Assembly: GCA_013407085.1 (NCBI GenBank)
Contig: JACCGJ010001427.1
Span: forward strand, 1 to 64,000
DNA length: 64,000 nt
Source: Atriophallophorus winterbourni
Lineage: Eukaryota; Platyhelminthes; Trematoda; Plagiorchiida; Microphallidae
Reading direction: 5' to 3'
Shown here in pieces: positions 54,606 to 64,000 of the stretch; positions within the stretch are counted from its first letter, which is position 1, and each line of letters starts with the position of its first letter. The notes under the pieces are model-generated. The model had not been told where the DNA came from. It was given only the letters and a program-made list of their open reading frames with translations, and did no database searches. A program made the position numbers and the translations under genes.

Positions 54606-57600
54606 ATAAGCATTTAGTACGCACGCGCTGTATACCATCATCTCTGTCTTAACAGTCAGCTTGCGGTTACCCCAAACATAAGAGTTTAATCGGGACAAAA
54701 TGACAGCTGCTCCGTCAGTCCGCTTATCGATCTCCGTGTCTAGCGTGAGGTTATCCGCAATGGTTGAACCAAGATATGTGAAATGATGTACCGGTTCGAG
54801 CTGACAGTTCCCAACAGTGATGATTGGTGGTGATACAGTCTATCGACCAAGGACGTTGGTCTTGCTCATGCTGATTGTTAGACCAAAGTCTTTGCATGCC
54901 GACGAAAAACAGTCAATTAGCGACTGTAGGTTCTCTTGGAAGTGAGCAATAAAGGCTGCATCGTCGGCAAACAACAGGTCACGGATTATCACATCCCGTA
55001 TTTTGGTTTGTGCTTTCAACCGGTTCACGTTGAAAAGCTTGCCATCACTTCGCGTGCGTATGTCACTGCCTTCTGTTCTCATCTTAAAAGCGTGCTTCAG
55101 AAGCAGAGCAAAGAAATTGCCGAACAGATTGGGAGCAGGAACACAATCTTGTTTGACGCCTCGGCGAATTACAAATGCGTCTGAACTGCAACCGTTTGAA
55201 TTGACTTAGCCTTTCATGCCTGAGTGAAACGGAATACCGAGTCTCAGCAGCCTTGGGCGGCAGCCTATCAGATCAAGCATTTTGAAAAGACCATCCCTGC
55301 TGACGTAGTCAAATGCCTTAGTTAAATAAATAAAAACAGCGTATGATGGCATACGCTGTTCCCGACACTTTTCTTGAAGTTGTCTTAGGGAGGAGATCAT
55401 GTCAAAGGTTGATCTTCCCTTGCGGAAGCCACGTTGAGATTGTACAAAGCTTTTGGAAATTATTGATCATGTTCAACATGCCTTGGACTTCCAAGAATAA
55501 AATTTATTTATTTATTTATTTAAAACTTGCACCCGGATCTCTAAGACTTTAGCAAACAATTTGCCTACAACATTCAGAATGGAGATTCCTCTGTAATTGT
55601 TGCAGTCGCCTCTGTCACCCTTATTCTTAAATAGTGTGATGATCTTTGTATATCGCATCTCTTGTGGGACACCCTTCTCCTGCCAGCACTGAAGAAGCAA
55701 ATGGTGAAGAGGCTGTAATAATGCTGCTCTACCGCTTTTGATGAGCTCAGGTGGAATTCCGTCGTCACCAGGGTCCTTCCTATTCGCTAAGCGGTCGATT
55801 GTCTTATTGAGCTCATCAAGAGTAGGAGGGGTATCTAGATATTCAATGGTCAGCAACCGTTCGACATTTTCATGTGCATGCGGTAAAACCGTACTGTCCC
55901 TAGAGTAGAGAAAGGAGAAGTGCTCTACTCATCTTTCCATCTGTTGAGTTTTGTCGACAATCGGCTTACCAGATAAAGACTTAATGGGAGCCGTTTTAAG
56001 TTTGTTTGGGCCAACGTCATACCTTTGAACCTCAAGAATGCTGAGAGTTTCTCATCCAGCACAGCAGTCATCTCAGAAGCGTTTGCTTCAAACAAGTCGC
56101 TAGTTCGAGCTTTCTTCGGACCGAACGTGGAGAGTGCGACTCGGCATATGCAGCTTTCTATCAATTTCTAGTTTTCTGAAGCATATTCAAGTGGGGTTTT
56201 CTTGTTGAAATCGTCCGTGAAAACTTTTGCGAATCTCGCAGTTAAATTAGGTTCGCACATGAGAGTGACGTCTATCCTAGGCTTAGCAGACAATTTGGTG
56301 CGGTGAAGTCTCGTGTGGGAAAGCTTCAGTTTTGCACAGACCAGTGAATGATCAGTGTCGCAGTCTGCGCTTTGATATGATCTGGTGAGAAGCACGCTTC
56401 CTATATTAGTACGCTTAACAAGAATAAGATCAAGGTGATGCCAATGCTTAGAACGAGGATGTTTCGAAAAGACTTTATGCTGTAGTTTTGCTTGAAAGAA
56501 AGTGTTACTGACACAAAGATTGAACTGTGCGCAAAATTCTGAAAAGGCGTTGCCCATTTTCATTGGTTTTACTTACATCGAACCTTCCGAAACAGTTTTT
56601 CCAAGACTCGTTATCAGCACCAACTCTGGTATTATAATCACCCAATACCATTACAGAGTTTTTCTGTGGCACTTTTTCAGAACGGCTGTGAGGTTATGAT
56701 AAAAAGCTGTTTTTTTCAGCAGGCGTCGAAGAGAGCGTCGGTGCATAAACGTTGACCAACGTAATGATACCAGTAATGCACCTCAGATTCGAAGTCCAAA
56801 TCCGTTCGCTCCCGCTGCTGCTCGGTTCTGTTGCTTTCAATTTGTCGTTACGCAGGGCAAACCCAACCCCATGCAGTCGAGGCTCATCGAAACATCTTCC
56901 TTTCCAATAGAATGTGTAATCACTTTCTGTTAGCTTACCAGTGTCTGGTAAGCGCGTCTCTTGTAGGGCATCCACGTCGACATTCAGCCTCTTTAGCTCG
57001 TTGTTAATCACGGCGGACTTTTTAACGAATCTGATATTCGAGACGTCGTCATGGACCGGACGTTCCAGGTTCCAAGTTTCAAAACTGATATTTGTTGTTT
57101 GGTATTTTGATTCGCTGGTGCGGAAAAATGGAGTCTGCTTGTCGGTTGATTTCTATTCCCCATGCACTCAATATGGATAGCAGAACGTGGCGAGACGGCA
57201 CCTTATTGACTGTAGGCTGCCCAGCTTGAGGCCGGCGGTAGCCGGTCCAATGAGACATGGAAGTCTTTTCCACCGTCGAAAGAAGCCCCAGGCGCTTAGC
57301 TCTACGCCATTTGAGCCATAGCTTTTAACGGGTGTCTGCTGTTTCCCGTTTTATTTTCCGTGAAGGCGGAATGAAGTATCCTCTCCACTGGTGCGTTGTG
57401 ATGTACGCCAGGGCGGTTCACTATGGAGAACTAACTTTTGCCCATGCAGCAAGTGCTCTCTATCCACACCACCACTGTAACCAAAGGGACAGCTGGGGTG
57501 ATACGTTTGGACAACTATGCCGTCGCAGGAGCTGGCAAAACGAAGTTGAATAAGCTTCGGACTGCCTAACGGGACTTCGGCTCCGGATTTTTCCTCGATG

Positions 57601-57900
57601 TTGACTCCCGAAGCCTTTTCCATAGATGGATGTAGCCACAAGGCAGTGGAGGTTTAAGATAAGGGTTTTTCTTTCCCTAGGTGGGCCGCCTCTATGGACT
57701 AACGAGCTCCACCTGCCCAAAGCATGCTGGTATTGAGGCGCCAGTCAGCCGCCTTCGCCCTTTCTCCTGTCAGTAGAGGCAGTTTCGCCGGGTCACACAG
57801 GACCACGCGTGCAGGCCAGGAGCTAGACTTGGTTGTCATAGGCTATATGAGACGCAGGCCATTGGAGCATTTTTGAAATTGGGAGCTAATCCCCAAAACC
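54606..57900 (-). pseudogene. R1 (RTE-like) LINE with 5' end, endonuclease and RT; 3' end missing
   Basis: The sense strand is minus. The 5' region at 57.90-57.3 kb (AATGCTCCAATGGCCTGC...) is shared with repeat C. Endonuclease pieces: VDVDALQETRLPD, RLHGVGFALRNDKL, ITLVNVYAPT, then SADCDTDHSLVCAKL. RT pieces: KDPGDDGIPPELIKSG, QCWQEKGVPQEMRYTKIITL, GDCNNYRGISILNVVGKLF, an insertion with an AAAT run (55497-55523), then YAVFIYLTKAFDYVSRDGL (A; the usual Asp is Tyr) and IRDLLFADDAAFIAHFQE (C). It stops at the region encoding MMVYSACV, so the 3' end that a LINE normally keeps is absent. Confidence 0.85.
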
Positions 57901-60191
57901 GCCCCGGCAGTGACAACCTTGGAACCTATGCTTTGCATATATCAAGCTAAAAGGCGTGAATTGCTTGTGTTTAATCATCAAGCGTTATCAATGTTTTTTT
58001 GTTCACAAATTTGCCTGTTTGTTTGCCTATTGTCATACGGTGATCTACAATGTCGGCTGCATTTGTTTCTGACACGCAAACTACTGATTGCTGTTTCTAT
58101 TGAACGTTGTATTGTAACTATCTGTCCTACAGGAAGTTTGAATGCGCTCCGTCAAATTTCTCGTTATAATGTTTTGTGGCCATTTTCTTAACCGGTTTTG
58201 ACCCGAAGCACCACAAACAGTATAATGTTGCTGTAATTGATTTCGATTCGTGATGATTTTTAGTTAATTTGGAATAAAATTAGCGCCATGGGGAATTTTC
58301 AACCACAATAATAAATGACGGAGGTAGATAGCCATTCGAAATATTTTTTCGTCTGAGCTTTAGTCGCACTGGTCGATAATTGATTTAGAACCAGATGTTG
58401 TATAATGTTATAGGTAGCGTTGAAAGTTTCTCGCGTTGATTTCTTTTGGTAGATGTTCCCTGTATTTTGTCATTTTTCAATAGAAGTCAAGTGACATTTC
58501 GCTGATATTCTGAAAGGCAACTTCTTTAGCCTTGCCCGCGCATCTGGCCTCATCTTTATTTCCTAATCACAAAGCATTCCATATCCTTTCAAACATATAC
58601 AAAATGAATATCATTAAACAAGCATATATCAAAAGGAAAACATTGTTATATATACACAGAGCACTGTAACTGATATCTCAAAATATGCGGTCAGCGAATG
58701 CGCTAAATATATAAGCTCGTAAAAACACCTTCCATCATGGGCAATCGCTTTATAGAACAACAGTTACTTCAAAATCTGAAATTTGATGATTAGGGAGGAT
58801 CTCACGTTACTTATAAGGTTATAATTTCATTGCCTTCACATTCACTACAATATTATTATTATATAAGTTGTACTTAATGTTACCATGCAATAGATTATCA
58901 ATGGGGCTGCTCCAAAAGGACATCGCAGCAGAATACCAAAATTTTAAAAATCTGCCAAATTTTCTACGCAGTCAGAATTGATGGTTAGTACCACACCAAT
59001 CAATTTTCAATGAATTATTTCGATTTTACGCTACTCTCATCATATATTAGTAATATATTCTTATGAAAAATGAAATAGTCTGAAAAGAATTTTTTGTTGG
59101 TGATGCATGTACATGGCATCCTCGTGGTTGTTTGTGAATCCAAGGCGCCATGGCAGATTTATATCATACACTCAATTTAAACTATAATACTTACCATAAT
59201 ATATGACAATTGTAATCAGCTGACATTATGTTGAAAGCACGCAAGATTGACGGGCCAGTCTTAGACAAAAAAGGTTTACTTTGCGGGATTCGGAAGGTTT
59301 TAAGTGCGGAACGTTACTGGAAATTTCCTGAACCCATTAGAAATTCATAGCATAGAGAATAGGTGGTGGGATGGAAAATCTCTTTGAGCCTGATGAATCA
59401 ATTCCGATGCGTATAAACTAGAATGACTGAAAGAGAAATCTAAATTTGGCTAAACAATTTTTTCGGTAATACGCTAAGCTTCGCAGTTCAGCGGCACATC
59501 AAGGGGAAAAGAAAATGAATAAAGTTGGTTTCAATGAAATCAATGAAAGAAGGTCAAGCATTGTAACTGTCCCTTTGACACAAAATGATTAATGTTATTC
59601 TTAGGTTTTAAATTATATTTGATGCCAAAATATAGGCTGTATTCACAGGTGGGATATATCCCAAAAACCTGTGCACATCTACTTTTTAGTGGAGCTCAAA
59701 AATTGGAAATAGATATAATTTGAGGTGGAAAACCGTGAAATCTAAGTTAATATTTTACCAGCATTTTCAATATAGCGTCAAATCGTATTTCCAGCATAAA
59801 ATCTTTGCATGTAACCATTTTGCGAACATATCGACCAACACAATCGGTTTACTGCTCTCGTTAGTGATCAGTTAGTGATTGCTCAGATTTTTGTCAGTTT
59901 AAACCTCATAAATCGGTAACCTGTATCACACACATAGACTATTTACATCAGAACTATTAGCATACGCTGCCTCACAACCGGCAATTTCATAGCATTATAA
60001 GCCGAATTCCGGAACATTTTCAAAACTCAACAATTCCTAAACGTTGTACTTGAGTGACACTGGTAGAGAGGTTGGTCGATAATGGAACGGAAAACACCGC
60101 AGGCTAGCGCATTCATTGTTCTGTTGAGGGCTCTTGAGGTAGGTTAAGGGGTTCAACGATAGATTCAAATATCCTTGTTCGTAAGGCTAAA
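57901..60191. other. AT-rich non-coding stretch, nothing recognised
   Basis: 2.3 kb with almost no ORF above 60 codons (one of 93 codons at 57910-58191 has a hydrophobic stretch but no domain). None of the repeat families of this window was recognised in it. Confidence 0.45.
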
Positions 60192-61751
60192 ATGCGCCTT
60201 GAACTACTAAAACTGTCGCAGGAAACAATCGAAATATATCACAAACTGAAATTGCTTGAAGCGGCACAGAAGGTTAAAATGGCTGAGATCGGTGCTTCTG
60301 CATCCGACGATGCAGATTCACACTTGCAAGATATTGATACCAATCAAAAGGTTGCAAGTTATCTTGCGCATTGTGGGCATCAACAGAAAGAAGTAGCTGA
60401 CTACCATCGTTCGGAGGTAGAAGATTCTTTTCGTATTAAAAAGCCCGGTAGGTTACCAAGATCTGACATTCCGAAGATAGAATTGATGTCTTTTGACGGT
60501 ATAGCTAGCACCTACTGGAAATGTTTTCGTCAGTACGAGACCTATGTGGAGTCTAAAACTCGTGATGACGGAAAGAGGTTTCTTTTTTGCTACATTATTG
60601 CCGAGGTATAGCAAAGGATGCTATTGAAGCGTGTGCATTGCTGCCACCTTAACGTACTTATAAGCGGTCGACATCAATCCTGGAGCACTTCTTAGGACAA
60701 CCGCATAAAATAGCAAGATACATGCTGGATGGAATGTTCAGTGAGTTTGAAGCAGCACTTTACAGTCCGCAACGTTTGTCACACCTGGTGATAAAAATGA
60801 GTAATTGCCAAATTGCTTTAAAGCAAATGAACTACACTGCGGACCTCAATTAATTGATGGTGCTTGAACGCTTGGTCTACAGCAGCAGTGGGCTTAGAAC
60901 GTCGAGCAGCGTACCTGCGAAGACCGAGAGCCAAATTCTGCTTATTTGATGCGCTTTATCAGTCTACGGGAAAAAATTGCTAACAGCCGGTTCGGTCAAA
61001 TAGTGGAGCAACATCGCAAGGGTAAGAACGCTAATATGAGTGAAACTGGTAACAAACCAGTCGTGAATATAAAGCAAAACTTTGCTCAGTGGCGTGCAGA
61101 CGACACAAAGAAGATTGAATATCCAGGATGCCCAACATATGGGGGTACTCATGAAGTGGCATCTTGCAAAGACTTCATTACTGCTGACTGCGAGACACGT
61201 TGGAAAAAGGTGAAGCAGTGTCGCCTGTGTTTCAAATGCCTGAAGGCTGGTCATGACAGAAAATGTTGTCGTGTCACTAATTCATGTCAGATCGTTGGCT
61301 GTAAGGTTCCTTACCACACATTGCTGCATTGGGAACCTAAGATCCAGTCTCACGTTAAAAGCGAAACATTGAGCCGGACGAACTGTGAGCAAGTTGTCTC
61401 TACGGGGATATTACCTGTTCGCTTGGTAGGACCTGGAGGTTTCTTGGAAGCATACGCATTTCTTGATTCTGGTTCTGATACGACAGTCGTTCGTCGTGGA
61501 GCCGCTGAAAAACTTAGACTTGAGATGCAAGCTTCAGAAACTTGCATTAAGACGATGAACGGTACAATGTCCGCTCGCGAGCTTGCTAGTGAGTTCAAGT
61601 TGGACTCGCTAAATGGACTGGAGATAATTGACATCAACAAGGCTTTCGTCGTTAATGGAATCATGCTCTTTGCAAACATGCGGCCTTCTTCAGAATTAGC
61701 AGGTCGATGGTTCCATCTCAAGGATGTGGTATTTCAGAAAAACTAACCGTA
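60192..61751 (+). pseudogene. BEL/Pao Gag and protease fragment
   Basis: Gag N-part (60192-60611): a charged helix-rich start, then DIPKIELMSFDGIASTYWKC, as in BEL Gag (P-KL-F-G-WP-F). After a decayed part, the frame 60946-61746 shows KKVKQCRLCFKCLKAGHDRK and CCRVTNSCQIVGC, the BEL zinc-binding region, then YHTLLHWE. The protease follows: ILPVRLVGPGGF, EAYAFLDSGSDTTVVRRG (catalytic DSG) and WFHLKDVVFQ. With one extra A at about 61741 it would read on as QKLTV. It then stops at a junction with an R1 LINE. The next missing residues are those that open the BEL fragment at 52388. Confidence 0.85.
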
Positions 61752-62482
61752 ACCACCATTTGCTACTTCAGTGCTGGCAGGAGGGGGGTGTCCCACAGGA
61801 GATGCCAGACACAAAAATCATCACGCTATTTGAGAATAATTGTGATAGAGGCGACTGCAACAATTACAGAGGAATCTCGCTTCTGAATGTTGTAGGCAAA
61901 TTGTTTGCTAAAGTCTTACAAATCCAGCTGCAAGTTTTAGCTGATAGAATTTACTCTGAATCTCAATGTGTCTTCCGCAAGGGAAGATCAACCGTTGACA
62001 TGATCTTCTCCCTGACAACGTCAGCAGGGAGGGTCTTTTTTGAAATGCTTGATCTGATAGGCTGCCTTCCAAGGCTGCTCAGACTCGTCATGTCGTTCCA
62101 CTCAGGCATAAAAGGCTCAGTCCATTTTCACGGTTGCAGTTCAGAAGCATTTGAAATTTACCGAGGCTTCAAACAAGGGTGTGTTCTTGCTCCCACACTG
62201 TTCTACATTTTCTTTGCTCTGCTTCTGAAGCACGCTTTTAGGACGAGAACAGAAGGCATTTACATACGCACGCGAAGTGATGGCAAGCTTTTCAACCTGA
62301 ACCGGTTGAGAGCACGAACCAAAGTACGGGATGTGATAATCCGTGACCTGTTGTTTGCCGACGATGCAGCCTATAATGCTTACCACCAAGAGAACCTACA
62401 GTCGCTAATGGACTGTTTTTCATCGGCATGCAAAGACTTCGACCTAACAATCAGCATGAGCAAGACCAAAGTCCTTGGTCAA
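61752..62482 (+). pseudogene. R1 (RTE-like) LINE fragment with internal deletion
   Basis: Starts HHLLLQCWQEGGVPQEMPD, then CNNYRGISLLNVVGKLF, SQCVFRKGRSTVDMIFSL. The segment holding RT motif A (usually FIDLTKAFD) is deleted at 62013-62030, joining to FEMLDLIGCLPRLLRLVMSF. It continues RGFKQGCVLAPTLFYIFFAL (B) and IRDLLFADDAAYNAYHQENL (C) to SKTKVLGQ. There it meets the 3' tail of the minus-strand LINE-F (GAA/TTC run). Confidence 0.88.
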
Positions 62483-64000
62483 GAAGAAGAAGAAGAATGA
62501 CTTTATTCGTGTTCACGAATTTTCAGCAATAGAATAATTTCTCCACATAATACCAATACAAAAATATGTATAGCGTGCGCACAATGAAATAATACATAGG
62601 CCAATGAAGTGTCAGGTTACCTGTGCTAGACAAATGTGACGGGAATAAAAAAAGGATTAAAGAGCAGGACATCTCAGCGTGAATTAAAAATAGGTGAGCG
62701 TTTCTCCAACTTCATAGCATCCATAATGCAAATAAAATAAAATATATGAAGTGCCACACAATAAAGTAATAGTTGGGCTAAAAAAGTGTCAGGTTACCAT
62801 GGGCTAGACAAATGATTAGGGGAATTTGAAAAATTAACTCGAAAAATAACTGGGGCATCGTGGCATCATTAGAAAATTGTCAAGCGTTCTTTCAACTCTG
62901 TAACAGCTTTTGATTGCTGTACCATGTATCGGGCCAAGTATGGGATAAAAGAATTTCTGAATTTATTCGTTCTTGAATAGGGAATAACGTACTGGCTTCG
63001 GGTGGAGGAAAAGATCTGCAAGAAACAAGGCTTTTGTTCAATGGATGTAAACTATCAGTAGAAATGTTCGCGATTAATCTGCTGCATTCACGGAAGTGAT
63101 GATTGACAATAGTGTCACTAATGTCATCAGCGGAAATAAAACTCAGTCTTGAGATGAGCTTAATGCATCTTCTGATCATCGTAAAATCCTTTTCCAAGAG
63201 GCCGGGAAAAATCACAGGAGATGCAAAAAGAAGGTGGGGAATGATGCAAGAAAGAACGAGAAGTTGAATGACATTTGGTGGAACGGAGAAAGAACGGAGA
63301 CATAGTGCGTAGAACGACAGTTGACGCATTTTTGTGAATACCCTTGTAACATGTTCAGTCCAGCTAAGATTTCCAGATATTGTAACACCAAGATACTTAA
63401 AGCTGCAACATCTGTCGAACACCAAGCCGTTAAGAGAAACGCGAGGAATTTCTTGATGAAGGGCTAAACGACGTTGACCAATCATGTTGGAAAATACAAT
63501 TTCGCTGCATTTAGAAGGATTCAACGATAAACCAATCGTGGAGGACCATTGACCAATGTTCGTTACCATTGATCCTAAGGCATGTTGCTCGATCCGACGA
63601 TTTTGATTTACTGCAATGGCAACATAATCAGCGTATTTGAGGGTAAGTGCAGATAGGTCAAAGGAAAGATCAGAAATATAAAGGGAAAATAGAAATGGGG
63701 ACAATATTGCACCTTGAAGGACACCACGGGAATAGCTATTTCACGGGAGGTTTGGCCGTTCGCGACTGTGTATTGGATACGACCCTCAAAATAGGATGCC
63801 AGCCAATGAAGAATATTTGCAGTGACGCCATGATCAGATAATTTTTGAAGTAATGAGTTTCTTAGAACACTGTTAAAGGCATTTGTGTAATCCAAAAAAC
63901 AAGTTTGTACTGCTCTAGATTTGCTATCTAGAGAACGTGAGATAAAATCTGTGAGTACAGCCACAGCATCGACAGTTGAGCGATTTTTCCGGTACGCCAA
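62483..64000 (-). pseudogene. LINE-F copy 3, reverse transcriptase, cut by the window edge
   Basis: Minus strand from 64000: RKNRSTVDAVAVLTDFISRS, QTCFLDYTNAFNSVL (A), HWLASYFEGRIQYTVANG, a frameshift near 63.73 kb, MSPFLFSLYISDLSF (B), LTLKYADYVAIAVN (C, with YADY in place of YADD), LGLSLNPSKCSEIVFS, FKYLGVTISGNLSWTEHV, and the C-terminus to 62892. The 3' UTR (62891-62500) holds two copies of a unit around AAGTGTCAGGTTACC and ends GAATAAAGTCATTC plus a TTC run. The YADY change would remove a metal-binding Asp. The 5' end lies outside the window. Confidence 0.87.

Noticed and set aside
1..64000. Bacterial defence system, phage or CRISPR content
   Set aside because: Splice-site-bounded exons, LINEs, SINEs and LTR elements show the DNA is eukaryotic. 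No bacterial gene structure was seen.

Overview
The window reads as animal nuclear DNA, most likely from a flatworm and plausibly a digenean fluke. One host gene is recognisable. It is a DHHC palmitoyltransferase of the ZDHHC9/14/18 type on the minus strand, cut into short exons with GT-AG borders and introns of 2.5 to 9 kb. Nearly everything else is transposable-element DNA. The flatworm inference rests on the mix of elements: CR1-like and RTE-like LINEs, a Penelope-like GIY-YIG fragment, BEL/Pao, and a Ty3/gypsy element whose Gag has a CHCC box, as known for the trematode CsRn1 clade. No species is claimed. No bacterial operons, CRISPR arrays or rRNA genes were seen.

Layout. 0-4 kb: tandem copies of a ~190 bp repeat (repeat B) and a pol-deleted gypsy element (Gypsy-1). 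4-31.3 kb: the DHHC gene and its flank. Exon 1 is at 31.19-30.83 kb, followed by exons at 25.9, 23.2 and 20.5 kb and a tentative exon at 11.4 kb. The introns and 3' flank hold about 20 copies of a ~225 bp retroposon (SINE-A), a ~500 bp retroposon (repeat C), repeat B, two Penelope-like fragments facing away from each other, and two copies of one LINE (LINE-F) arranged tail to tail as a ~1 kb inverted repeat around a tRNA-like spacer. 31.5-37.2 kb: a CR1-like LINE (CR1-A) on the minus strand, with a PHD-type finger in ORF1 and ORF2 split by one stop codon, interrupted by a second, 5'-truncated copy on the plus strand. 37.7-43.3 kb: a nearly complete gypsy element (Gypsy-2) inserted in a CR1-B LINE. 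43.3-50.6 kb: SINE-A, an RTE 5' end, a chimeric RTE-2/CR1-B junction and a decayed plus-strand LINE (LINE-J). 51.3-64 kb: RTE-like fragments (R1) interleaved with BEL/Pao pieces, an AT-rich stretch with nothing recognisable (57.9-60.2 kb), and LINE-F at the right edge.

The elements record a sequence of nested insertions. Target-site duplications can be read directly for several SINE-A copies, for one repeat-C copy and, imperfectly, for Gypsy-2. SINE-A appears related to the 3' UTR of LINE-F, and repeat C shares its 5' part with the R1 5' end. Both suggest that LINE machinery in this genome moved them. All mobile ORFs seen here carry stops, frameshifts, truncations or deletions, except the RT-C-terminal ORF at 34.97-36.32 kb, which is open but 5'-truncated. 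Repeat boundaries are read by eye and are good to about 5-20 bases unless a target-site duplication fixes them.
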